Below, piece after piece: positions 1-8,600 of a DNA stretch of 12,398 nt. The first letter of the stretch is position 1; each line of letters opens with the position of its first letter. The translations under genes and the position numbers were made by a program. Source of the DNA: Phoronis ovalis (taxonomy: Eukaryota > Phoronida > Phoronidae); the NCBI GenBank assembly GCA_028565635.1, contig JAOXYB010045459.1, positions 1-12,398 on the forward strand, in the 5' to 3' direction. Below the pieces are notes generated by a model. That model did no database searches. It was not told the DNA's origin and saw only the letters and a program-made list of their open reading frames with translations.

Positions 1-280
1 TTTTGAATAAGAGTACCCCACAATGATAAACCAGATTATAATGCATGATGTATTATGTTCTTTTCTAATGTAAAAAAACAATAATCCTACGCACTGGATG
101 GGCATTAGACATGACAAATGTCTTGTCTTAAAGATGCATTAAAGATTTTTATTTCAGACGCAATTAAAGTTGTATAAGGTTTTATATAGAATACTCCATA
201 AAAAGTTGTTAAAACAATATGATATACATTTTTAATTGCATTTTCCAATGTTAAAGAAGCAATTTTAAAGTTTGGGTGTT
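1..280 (+). other. RPP30 intron sequence at the left edge, nothing recognised
   Basis: AT-rich sequence, presumably the same RPP30 intron that ends at 1177. It contains only a small inverted repeat (AGACAT at 107-112, ATGTCT at 118-123). I looked for the preceding RPP30 exon and did not find it. Confidence 0.6.
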
Positions 281-1145
281 AATACTGCCTACTATTGATC
301 TCATAATGTATAAATAATTGAAATTCCGCAATAGCTTTGGGAAAAACATAATTTCCTTCAAGGCACCCGAATAAAAGTGAAAACAGCGACACCACCTAGT
401 GTAGAATGTGTATTTTGAATTTTTCAAAGGTCAGTTTTTATTAAAAATGTTTAAAAAGTTTGGAATGATATCTAGCATAGAAAACAAATATTCTCACTAG
501 ATGTCGCTAAAAATCATTAGGAGAGTAGTTAGAAGAGCTTTATGCACAAGGGACAATGTACGAAATATGCACTATCACTGTATAATGATTATCACAGTTT
601 TTCTATGTAACATGTAAAACATTGCCAAAATATTCCATTGTTTGAGCTGGGAGTTTCTTTTCCACAACGTTTGTGAAGTCTAAATATGTTTATGACTACT
701 TTCTTCCTCATGAAGTTTCAAAATATTATTTATAACTTATTTGGTATAATCGGATAGTGTGCTTTTCAGTGGCATGCTTCTAGCCACTCTTTGGGAGTGT
801 CCGTTAGTAAAGTTCATGTTATGCAAGTGCCAGACAAAAGTTTTATATGGGTGGTGTTTCTTCTCAATTGATATGCAAATTACCATCGTTTTCCTTGAGT
901 TTTGATTTCCCATGTAAAGCGAGTGCGATGACATTTAGCAAGATACTTGTCTTCTAGGTTGATTTTATGTCCAAGATTTAAAAATATTATTCATAAAAAA
1001 TGAGCATGAAAAATTCAAAATGCCACTTTCTACATTAGGTGGTGTCGCCGTTTTCACTTTTATTCAGGCACCTTGAAGGAAATTTTTCCCATAGTTATTG
1101 CGCAATTTTGATGAGTTATACATTATGAGATCAACAGTAATACTT
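281..1145. mobile_element. Foldback/MITE-like element with long inverted terminal repeats, in the RPP30 intron
   Basis: The left arm (about 281-515) and right arm (about 925-1145) are inverted copies. The best match is 352-410 against 1028-1078, where AATAAAAGTGAAAAC-[AG]-GCGACACCACCTA is shared apart from one base. Flanking blocks GATCTCATAATGTATAA, TTTCCTTCAAGG and TTTTGAATTTTTCA are also shared. Arm similarity fades inward. The ~410 bp between the arms holds no recognisable transposase, and the open frame at 934-737 (minus) is of unknown meaning. This fits a non-autonomous element. I could not fix its exact ends or a target-site duplication. Confidence 0.75.
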
Positions 1146-1177
1146 GTTTCGCTATATTAGCCTTTTATGATTTTCAG

Positions 1178-3165
1178 ATGGCTTGCATGCAGTTAGATGT
1201 TGATGTAATTACATTTGATATGACAGAAAAACTGCCATTTAAATTCAAACGAGAATCCATAAATGAGGCTGTAAGACGTGGTGTTTATTTTGAAATTTAC
1301 TACTCTCCAGCCCTTAAAGACACCATGACAAGGCGATATACAATAGGAAATGCTCAAAGGTTAATGAATGTGTGCAAAGGAAAGGTAAGCATTTGTCACC
1401 TGGTTAAGGATTTCAGTATAAAATATATCAAGACACTTAGAGTGATGCATTAGTTAATACTTGAGTGTGTAATCTATGTTTTGGTGCACAGGCATCGTGG
1501 AAGAATGCATTAATTAAATTTGCTTCACTGAAAATTTGTGATTTCTAAGAATTCAGATTTTACAGTATATGGAGTTGATAGCATATTTATGTTGTGATGA
1601 TTGCTAAACAAAATTACAAAATTTTAGTTAATAAGTAAAATATATATCACAAAATAGTGTTATATTGAGATTTTGCAAGTCAGCTATTGAAAAAAACAGT
1701 CTGGCATTTTGTCTTTATATACTAGTCTGAAACATCACTAGCTTCCTTATACAGATGACTTATTGGTAAATGACCAAATGACAAGATGATACAAATTAAT
1801 AAACAAATTAATCCAGCAAAAGTATCATTTGATAGTATACAAGGCAACTTTCCATAAAACCTTGTATGATAAAAGTAACTTACATATTTTAGTGTACAGT
1901 GTGTAGTCTTGAAATAATGAATTGTCTGATTTAACTTTTACATTTTTTTTTCAGAATATTGTTCTGAGCAGTAAAAGTGAAAGAGGAATAGACCTGAGAG
2001 GTCCACATGATGTTGCTAATCTGTATCCCTTTTCTACATTGGTGCATTCTTACTATTAAGCATACAGTGATGGATGTGTCTGCCAACTTTTTATTACAGC
2101 AGAGCAGTCTGTGTGAGCAATGTAGCATAAACATTGTATAGTCAACGCCAAGAAGAATGGTGCAGTTTGTTACTGATTGCAAGAAAATGTGACTCATGGT
2201 ATTTATCATGCCTACAAAATGTGATAAACCTTGAAACATCAAATTTGCATTTTGTTGCAATTGCCTGCCGTTTTGAGTAGTCAAATTAATTTCTAGGTCG
2301 CAAAGTACAAGGAAGTCGCAGTCAGGTGCAACGTTTACTGGATGCCAAGCTAAATTTGGTGGTTTAATGATCTTGTGCATATACTTTCCAACTTAATATT
2401 TGACTTAGCTTGCAGTTCTTAATTTCAAATCTTTTCACAAATGGCAGATATTGTTTGCCAACTTTTTGAATATTAAGTTTTATTGCTGATTTTTAAATTT
2501 GAGAAGCACAGAAAAACAAGTTTCTTTTTTATACTTGATATGTTTACTTGCGACACAAAAGTACAAATGCTACATTGTATAACCATATACTGTCTAGTTT
2601 TTTTTAACATAAATATACAAATGTTCTTAACTGAATTCAGAGGATATATTTTTGGTCTGCAGGAACATCAAGCTAAAGCAGCTGTTACTGCAAATTGCAG
2701 GGCTGTTTTGTTGCACGCAGGTATAGTACACTTTGTAATGATAACAATTCCTAATCTAATCATTTTCTTCATCAATTTAAGTACCGAACTTGTGAAAGTA
2801 AAGCCAGTGACCTCGCCCCAATTGTTTTCCTGTTGTAAATGTAAGTGTAGACTTACTGTAACAAAGTTTTCAACCTTTTGTAGCGTACATTTGAATTTAA
2901 ATAGAAGCATAAAACTAGCAGACATGAAATAAATGCAACGGGAAAGAAAAATCATAGAAATCTATTGTGATCACTTTCATAGTTACTTGTTTCTTACGTT
3001 TCAGAAGCTAGGAAGTTAAAACCATCAAAAGGTGTAATGTCTGTAAAAAAATTAGAGACACCACATGCTCAAGAAAGTAAAAGAAAATCCATACAAGAAG
3101 CAAACAAAAGCAAGGATGATCAAGAACCTCCGAAGAAAAAAATAAAGACTCAAAAAAATTACTAA
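1178..3165 (+). CDS. RPP30: RPP30, RNase P/MRP protein subunit p30 (3' part, four exons)
   Basis: RPP30 is a protein subunit of nuclear RNase P and RNase MRP, which trim the 5' leaders of pre-tRNAs and process pre-rRNA. Coding exons are 1178-1384, 1955-2022, 2641-2720 and 3005-3165 (stop TAA 3163-3165). Junction phases are 0, 2 and 1, and all introns are GT-AG. They give 171 residues. Recognisable family blocks are LDVDVITFDMTEKLPFKFKR, then YYSPALKD and RRYTIGNAQRLMNVCKGK in exon 1, RGIDLRGPHDVANLG across exons 2-3, and KAAVTANCRAVLLHA in exon 3; they match human RPP30 closely in order and spacing. The last exon is a lysine-rich tail with PPKKKIK near its end, as in vertebrate homologues, which also end basic. 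The ATG at 1178 is not the start: it follows a TTTTCAG acceptor, and roughly the first 115 residues of the family are missing, so their exons lie upstream of the window. Identity is by recall of the family, not a search. Confidence 0.93.
1385..1954 (+). other. RPP30 intron (570 bp), nothing recognised
   Basis: A phase-0 intron from GTAAGC to a T-rich tract plus TCAG. The reading frame of the upstream exon runs on to a stop at 1451-1453, so retention of this intron would truncate the protein. No repeat or RNA gene was seen. Confidence 0.8.
2023..2640 (+). other. RPP30 intron (618 bp), nothing recognised
   Basis: A phase-2 intron (GTATCC...TTCAG) that splits the Leu codon of the DVANLG block. 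The open frames crossing it on both strands have low-complexity composition and no family signature. Confidence 0.8.
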
Positions 3166-3205
3166 ACACTTGACAGTATATCAAAAAAATATGTTTGTTA
3201 TATTT

Positions 3206-3211
3206 TTTAAT
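3206..3211 (-). promoter_or_regulatory. Possible BRF2 polyadenylation signal ATTAAA overlapping the stop codon
   Basis: Read on the minus strand this is ATTAAA, the commonest variant poly(A) hexamer, and it includes the BRF2 stop codon TAA (3209-3207). I found no minus-strand AATAAA (plus TTTATT) between 2700 and 3207. If it is used, BRF2 has an extremely short 3' UTR ending before the RPP30 stop codon. An AATATA-type variant a few bases downstream is an alternative. Confidence 0.35.
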
Positions 3212-4933
3212 TAGAAAATAAACTTGTGATATTAGTGTAAGCCTCAACCTCTTCTTCCGTTCGAATAAAATGTTTCATATCTTTTTCAGAAATATCATCA
3301 TTAGTTAATTCTGTGTTATCCAAGTCATGATAAATTTTACTACTTTTTCCACAATCAACATTTTCTTCGTCACCATCAATGTTTGGGCTTCTGGGGCGTT
3401 TTCTGCCTGCATCAGTTAAGTCTACTGTGCTGCAACTGGCTTTGGCAGCCAAATTTAACTGAGCTCGATGTTTTAAAATTTCAGGGATACAGTTCACAAC
3501 ATTTTTTGGCTTAACAGTGGTTCCAGATGACCACGGTAATTCTTCAACTAATTTGCATAAAGCAGTTTTTATCACAATCAGTTTTTTAGCAGCTGCTGGT
3601 CCAGCTGCAAGGCCATTTCTTTTACAATATGCGGACAAAGCTTCTTTTCGTCTCTCTTCCAAATTTCCCGTCTGCCATACAAGATATGCGCATGGAATTA
3701 TAATAGTTTCATTGTGCTCTGATTCATGCACTACTGATACATTTTTCAGCAAGGATACCAGCTTAGAAATCATGTCGCTTTCATCTTTACTTAAATTAAG
3801 GCGATCACAATAAAAAACAATAGCGTCTTCTACAAATATAGTATTAAATTCAATACCATACATCTTTTTCATACTCAATAAATGCTTACAAAAGAATTTA
3901 CTTTCACATCCTGTCTTTTGAAGAAGGCAGTGAATGGTTACCGGTAAATTTCTCATACGACAGGTGGCATAGATACAGCACACTGCTACGCATTTCTTGT
4001 TTTCTATGGATAACTGTTTGTACGATTTGTCCTTCACGGTTTTTTCGTATAACAGCAACGCTTCTTTTTTGCAGTCGTCACTTAAAGATAATTGTGAACA
4101 TGTGGTATTAATGAGTGATATCCCTGTTGTTAATCCCACAGATTTCTTGGTACTGTTCAGTTGTTGAATAGTCTTTGACATGTTGTAACTGCGAAATTGT
4201 CCATCACCATTAGCCCATTGAGAACCTACACCAGACAATAGAAAGTTCAAAGCTTTATCTAAAATCTTTCAGCAGAACAGCTTGACAGTATAAATTATTA
4301 TCTGACTAAACTAAAAAGACAAGTCTTGGATTTCCAGAAAAATTGTATCATTCAAATATAGCATATGGCTATACACTTTAGAAGATTTTGTATTTGCTTC
4401 AGCAAACAGGAAGATTTCAACACTGAGTATATAATATAGCTCTAGCCTCAGTAACTAATGTAATTTGTCAATTCTGACATTGCGTTCAGTTGATCATGCA
4501 AAGACTTGCTACAAATACTCAACATCTGGGAAAACCTCTCCCATATTTCTAAAAGCTACACCTGCAGCACAACTATTGCATAAGTCGTGGACTCACAAAA
4601 TTAACACACTTATAAACTATTATCTATGCACGTTTTGTTCGAACAGCAGACTGGATTTTCCATGAAGTGCAGAAAAGGTCTTTTTGATAGAACACATATA
4701 CATAACTGTATGGCAAGATGTAATACAGGACTTAAGTGGGTGGTGCTGGGTATATGCTGATTTAAAATGGAGCCTTGTTATTACCCACCTTCTTCATAGT
4801 TTGACTGAAAGTTGTCTTGATCTAAAACAACACCACATTCATAACAAACTGTTTGCTGGTGTCCCCCATGTTCCTCAACACCTATGCAGTCTGTGCTTCG
4901 ACAACTTGAACATACTGAACCAGCAGTGGCCAT
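3207..4933 (-). CDS. BRF2: BRF2, TFIIB-related factor 2 (TFIIIB 50 kDa subunit), complete coding sequence
   Basis: BRF2 is the TFIIB-like subunit of the TFIIIB form that recruits RNA polymerase III to type 3 promoters (U6, 7SK, RNase P RNA in vertebrates). Coding exons on the minus strand are 4933-4789 and 4225-3207. The donor is G|GTGGGT, the acceptor GTGTAG|GT, and the phase-1 junction makes Gly49. The product is 387 residues, against about 419 in human. An N-terminal zinc ribbon has C8-x2-C11 and C30-x2-C33. Two cyclin-like repeats follow (about 73-175 and 176-280), with the family blocks CVAVCCIYATCRMRNLPVTI and IIIPCAYLVWQTGNL. Next is LVEELPW...NCIPEILKHRAQL, similar to the human region ending LLQHRQSL. 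A basic GRKRPRSP (322-329) and the C-terminal NDDISEKDMKHFIRTEEEV match the human NISDSEIEQYLRTPQEV block. The GCC after the ATG and the zinc ribbon starting at residue 8 support the start. A single large exon holds nearly the whole core. Confidence 0.93.
3217..3222 (+). promoter_or_regulatory. Probable RPP30 polyadenylation signal AATAAA
   Basis: A canonical AATAAA lies 52 nt past the RPP30 stop codon, a usual distance for a short 3' UTR. It sits antisense inside the last codons of BRF2, so the RPP30 mRNA would end inside the BRF2 coding region. An earlier AATAAA at 3141-3146 is inside RPP30 coding sequence and is unlikely to be used. Confidence 0.6.
4226..4788 (-). other. BRF2 intron 1 (563 bp), no embedded gene
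   Basis: This is a phase-1 GT-AG intron separating the zinc ribbon from the cyclin core. The small plus-strand open frames at 4465-4665 and 4684-4941 run through it and through exon 1, and have no recognisable product. I see no repeat or RNA gene in it. Confidence 0.75.
4789..4933 (-). CDS. BRF2: BRF2 coding exon 1: TFIIB-type zinc ribbon
   Basis: This exon is too short for a long-ORF scan. It encodes 48 residues plus one base and supplies the metal-binding ribbon that contacts Pol III: C8-S-S-C11 and C30-Y-E-C33, separated by 18 residues. The last codons (N-Y-E-E-G) join in frame to S-Q-W-A-N-G-D-G-Q-F of the large exon, in line with the human ribbon-to-core linker. An ORF-only reading of the large exon would start at 4250 inside the intron and lose the ribbon. 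Confidence 0.9.
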
Positions 4934-4935
4934 TT

Positions 4936-5352
4936 CTGTAAGAAATCGGTAAATTGAACTAAAATATTATTTATTGCAGGGTGAATCACAGCATTTAGAT
5001 TTATTACCACGGCACCCTCTACTCCGACTACTGTAGGGTTATAATTTAGGTACCATAATTTACTGTTGAAGTTTTTCCAAATTTTTTTTTTGGTGTCTTG
5101 TACTCTAGTGCATGCTGAGGTGACCATTGGAAGAAAAAAATTTAGCTGAAAAACTTCAACATTCACTTCTTCAAGTTTTGTTTATTGGAAATATAAAAAT
5201 CATTCAATGTCAAACTACGAAGTCTGACAAAAAATAGAACAAAGCTGAAAAAAGATTGAGTGAACCCAGCACGAATTTTTCTACTTATAATTCGCATTCC
5301 ACTGCAATAACTAACAGGCAAGATTTGTGACTTTTTAAGTGCAAATACTTAC
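4936..5352 (-). other. Putative 5' UTR intron of BRF2
   Basis: On the minus strand a strong donor, GAATAA|GTAAGTATT, begins at 5352. A good acceptor, GATTTCTTACAG|AAATGG, ends at 4936, two bases before the BRF2 start codon. Together they would form a 417 bp leader intron and place the BRF2 transcription start upstream of 5353 (higher coordinate). This rests on splice-site appearance only. Confidence 0.4.
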
Positions 5353-5428
5353 TTATTCAAAAGTGCTGACGTTTTCACGACTTAACGTAATTTTCGAAAC
5401 ACCGAGAAGACGTTTGCACTTCGTTAAA

Positions 5429-5457
5429 ACAGGAAGTGAATCAGGCTGGAAGTGAAT
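5429..5457 (+). promoter_or_regulatory. Two tandem ETS-like sites
   Basis: ACAGGAAGTG (5429-5438) is close to the ETS/GABP consensus. It is followed 16 bp later by GCTGGAAGTG (5445-5454). The shared ten bases GGAAGTGAAT recur at 5432-5441 and 5448-5457. ETS sites are frequent in bidirectional housekeeping promoters. Binding is inferred from sequence only. Confidence 0.35.
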
Positions 5458-5662
5458 GGTAAAATAGGTCAAACATAAACGTCCCAATATGCTTTTCTTG
5501 TCTTAATTTTTTGAGTTTTTTTAATAATATCATGACCAAATCGTTCTGTAAACTTTATATAATATTTTTTTATGAATCAAGCGGTATTTAGTACTTTTTG
5601 AAATAAGAAACAAAGTGGATATATGATTTTCTGAATTTCTAAAACATGGATTTGTGTTAGCA

Positions 5663-5672
5663 TTAGGCGGGA
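5663..5672 (+). promoter_or_regulatory. Possible E2F-like element
   Basis: TTAGGCGGGA resembles the E2F core GGCGGGA and lies 9 bp before the start codon at 5682. An E2F element would fit a spindle gene expressed in the cell cycle. The match is partial and the position would be inside or next to the 5' UTR. Confidence 0.2.
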
Positions 5673-5681
5673 CATACAAAA

Positions 5682-8600
5682 ATGGCGTCCAAGAAAGCTC
5701 TGTACAAACTGGCTCCGCAAGATAACGTAGGGATGAAGTCAAAAAGGTTAGAATAATGCCACGTTTTGACGTTTTGTCACACTCTGTTAACTTTTGAAAG
5801 TAGTTTTTGATTGAACCTTATAATATGTCCAATACCTGACGTATTGGTCCTAACACTTTTTAGTCAAAATCTATCATAGATTCTATCGTCGTTCGAAAGT
5901 ATAAACAAAAACTCACCCACACAATAACAATTTTCATACAGTAAATACATATTTATTATGATTAATAATTATCAAGTAAGAAAAGTACAAATCTACGCAT
6001 GTAAACAAATCGGATAATAAAAACTTGGACTCTCTGTGAAAATCAATGTTGATGACATGATAATAACAAACTCAAAATAAGACCATCAGAGCCTATAGTG
6101 CTGTGTGTAAACTTTCATCGTTTGGGATGAGTTTTCATTAATTTCGAAAGACGATGTATTTTGACTATATAAGTATGAGTTAGAACCAGTTATTGGACCT
6201 ATTATTAGGACTAAGCTTATGCTTAAATTACTACCAATGGGTGATATTTAAGCCTTCTGGCGTACTTGATACCCATATCGGTTTCTTCTAAAGTTGAGGG
6301 CTGTAGGGGGAGGGGGGTATTGCGAGCAGCGAGCATTTGGTCTGTTAAGTGCGAGCTGCAAGCATTATCTTTTAGCGAACATTATTTTTGCATATTTTTA
6401 ATTTAGTGCACTATTTTGTTCTGACGTGTTTTTTTTGGTTGTCGATTTTTTTTGGCGACTTTATTTTTGGGTTGTCAATTTTTCTTGTTAAGTGCGAGCA
6501 GCGAGCATTGGCGATTTTTAAGTGTGAACATTGTACCTTGGGGGGGTACCCCTACCCCTCAAAGTTGGTCATCAATTTTGGTTTTCAAATCATTTACTTA
6601 TTTGGCTCTCTCTACATCTAGTCTAGAGGATTATACCATTGCTTCCCAACTCTGGCTCTGTAGTTTTCCTCGTCCAGTATATATCCTTACAATTTATATT
6701 ACATCTAAGGTATATCCCTTATCTAGAGCTCTAGTCCAGTCATCTAGTTTCTAGCAAATTAGTTCAGCAAGATTGCTTACAAGTTTAAACAAGATTTTGG
6801 CTACTTGATAATGATATGGTTATTTGGTCACTTTATTATTACATGATTACGGTGCGTCTTAAATTTCCATAGCTAAATTAAGATTATGAGAAATGTTATT
6901 ACTATGGTTTCAGAACCCCACTTGCACAAGGTAGAGTTATTGCAGATCCATCTGCGGGCTTTCTCCTGTTTGACCCATCAAGTCATTCTGTTGAACGTAA
7001 GTTGAGATAAAGTACTGTATACTGAATAAGAGAACCATAAAATTTTAGTATGTTTCGTAATAAATTGTGTTTCTGCAATTTGTCACTGTGTCAAACTTCA
7101 TAACCATCAGTTCTAAAACAGTTTAGCTCACAGTTGTTGTTTTTGGTTGATGTTTAGCTAGGATATATAAATTCACCTAATAACATGCAAATGCTTTTTT
7201 TCAGGTTTAGATGCTGGTGTTCATGCTTCCGTGAGATATCATTCTGACTTGTCTCCAAGGTTACAGTTATTAAGCCAATCCACAAGGCTGCTAGAAGACT
7301 ATCATGGAAGTCCCAGAAAGTAGGGTTATATCAGTAATCACAAGGCTTACAGTTACAGCATGGTCTAAAAGATGACCTCGCCTTGACTTCGGCTGTGTAA
7401 AATTATAAAAAATCAAAATCTGATATTGTCATTTGGGGTCAGAAATAATATACAGATTCCTTAGACTTGTATGTTAAGATGTGTTTCACTGAAAAATTTA
7501 CTAACTTACCATATCACACCATCCGCATGGGCAAACAGGGAATTTCCTGCACCAAGATTTTAGTATTAGCTGTTGCCAGATTCAAAATGGCTAAATTCAA
7601 AACAGTTCAAACACATCGGATGCATATAATACATCAACATTTTCATGAAATGTAGAAGCAGTTCCTGGATCCTATTAAGTATTCATTTTAAAATTTGTGT
7701 TTTCAACAATCTATAATAGATACTGCAGGATTGGGTGTATTTTTGGATCAACTCAATCGGTTCCATTTAGCCCTTGAAAATATAGATTTTTGTATGACAT
7801 AAGAAAAAGACAGTTACCTGGCAAATAACACATATGATTTTAAATACTCATCTGTACTGATATTTTTAATCTTCTACTTCTGTTACAGTACCTCTCCGTA
7901 CAGATCGTCTGCTCCTGCTCCGCAGCCCATGAGATCATTAGATGTATCCTCTGACAGTGATCTATCATATTCTACTAAGGTAAGGTTTCCATAACGGTTA
8001 CAGTCAGAACTTTTAATAATTTCTAGTGACTGATGTATAAATAAATTGTGTAATGAGATCGTTCAGAGCTGTTATATTTGATACATTAATATGATGATAT
8101 TCAAGCCATAAATGCTTCTGTTGATTTTCAATTCATGCTTAAAATAAATAAGTGCTTGCACATTTTTCAACCACAATGTCATTCTTATTTGTATAGTTAA
8201 TTTGTTACTTGCTATACAGTTTATAATTATGTTTTGTAATAACATTCTGTCTCTGTTAATCTACTACAATGTACGTTTGACCATCAAGTCAAAAACAGTT
8301 GGTTTTAATAAGAAAGAAACTGCTTGTAGATATTTTATTGTTTATACCACAGGTGTCTGTTTATACTCTCATCAGTGCACAACTTGTAAGTTTTAAATGT
8401 ATTTTCAGCCTCACTCTGTTCAACCACATCATAGGCAAACTCCTCCGAATGTAATGTTTGTAGATGCATCACGACAGACGATATCCCCTGAAGAAACTGA
8501 AGTAGATGTAGTTGTGGGATTTAAAAGGTCACCTGTCAAAGTTATAAATCATACACCTAATGCTGTTCACTCAGATTTAAGGTAAACACGAGGACTTCTT

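Larger units (their letters stand above)
4934..5681. promoter_or_regulatory. Divergent intergenic region, probable bidirectional promoter of BRF2 and the HAUS8-like gene
   Basis: The start codons of two diverging genes are 748 bp apart, a common arrangement for housekeeping genes. If the BRF2 leader intron is real, the promoter core narrows to about 5353-5681. That stretch holds two tandem GGAAGTGAAT copies, a TGACGT half-site (5367-5372) and GGCGGGA just before the downstream ATG. I see no convincing TATA box. The small open frames here (for example minus 5166-4882 and 5742-5530) have no recognisable product. Confidence 0.6.

Noticed and set aside
155-180. Possible micro-exon of RPP30 after a TTTCAG acceptor
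   Set aside because: The encoded residues do not match the RPP30 segment expected before LDVDVITFD.
737-934. 65-residue minus-strand open frame inside the foldback element
   Set aside because: It is short, has no recognised transposase motif, and such elements are normally non-coding. Its origin remains unknown.
1178-1453. Open frame starting at the ATG at 1178 as a complete small gene
   Set aside because: The ATG follows a splice acceptor and aligns to the middle of RPP30. The frame past 1384 is intron read-through.
1931-2380. 149-residue minus-strand open frame
   Set aside because: It is antisense to an RPP30 exon and intron, with no recognisable motif and no plausible promoter.
2483-2932. 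149-residue plus-strand open frame
   Set aside because: It is an RPP30 exon (2641-2720) with flanking intron sequence read through.
3517-3813. 98-residue plus-strand open frame
   Set aside because: It is an antisense shadow of BRF2.
3207-4250. Start of BRF2 at the ATG at 4250
   Set aside because: The first nine codons of that frame lie in the intron. The phase-1 junction to the zinc-ribbon exon (4789-4933) restores the family's N-terminus.
4882-5166. 94-residue minus-strand open frame in the BRF2 promoter side
   Set aside because: It overlaps BRF2 exon 1 in another frame and the proposed leader intron, with no family signature.
6388-6754. Two overlapping plus-strand open frames in intron 1 of the HAUS8-like gene
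   Set aside because: They come from T-rich sequence and the GCGAGC repeat, and the translated text is low-complexity.
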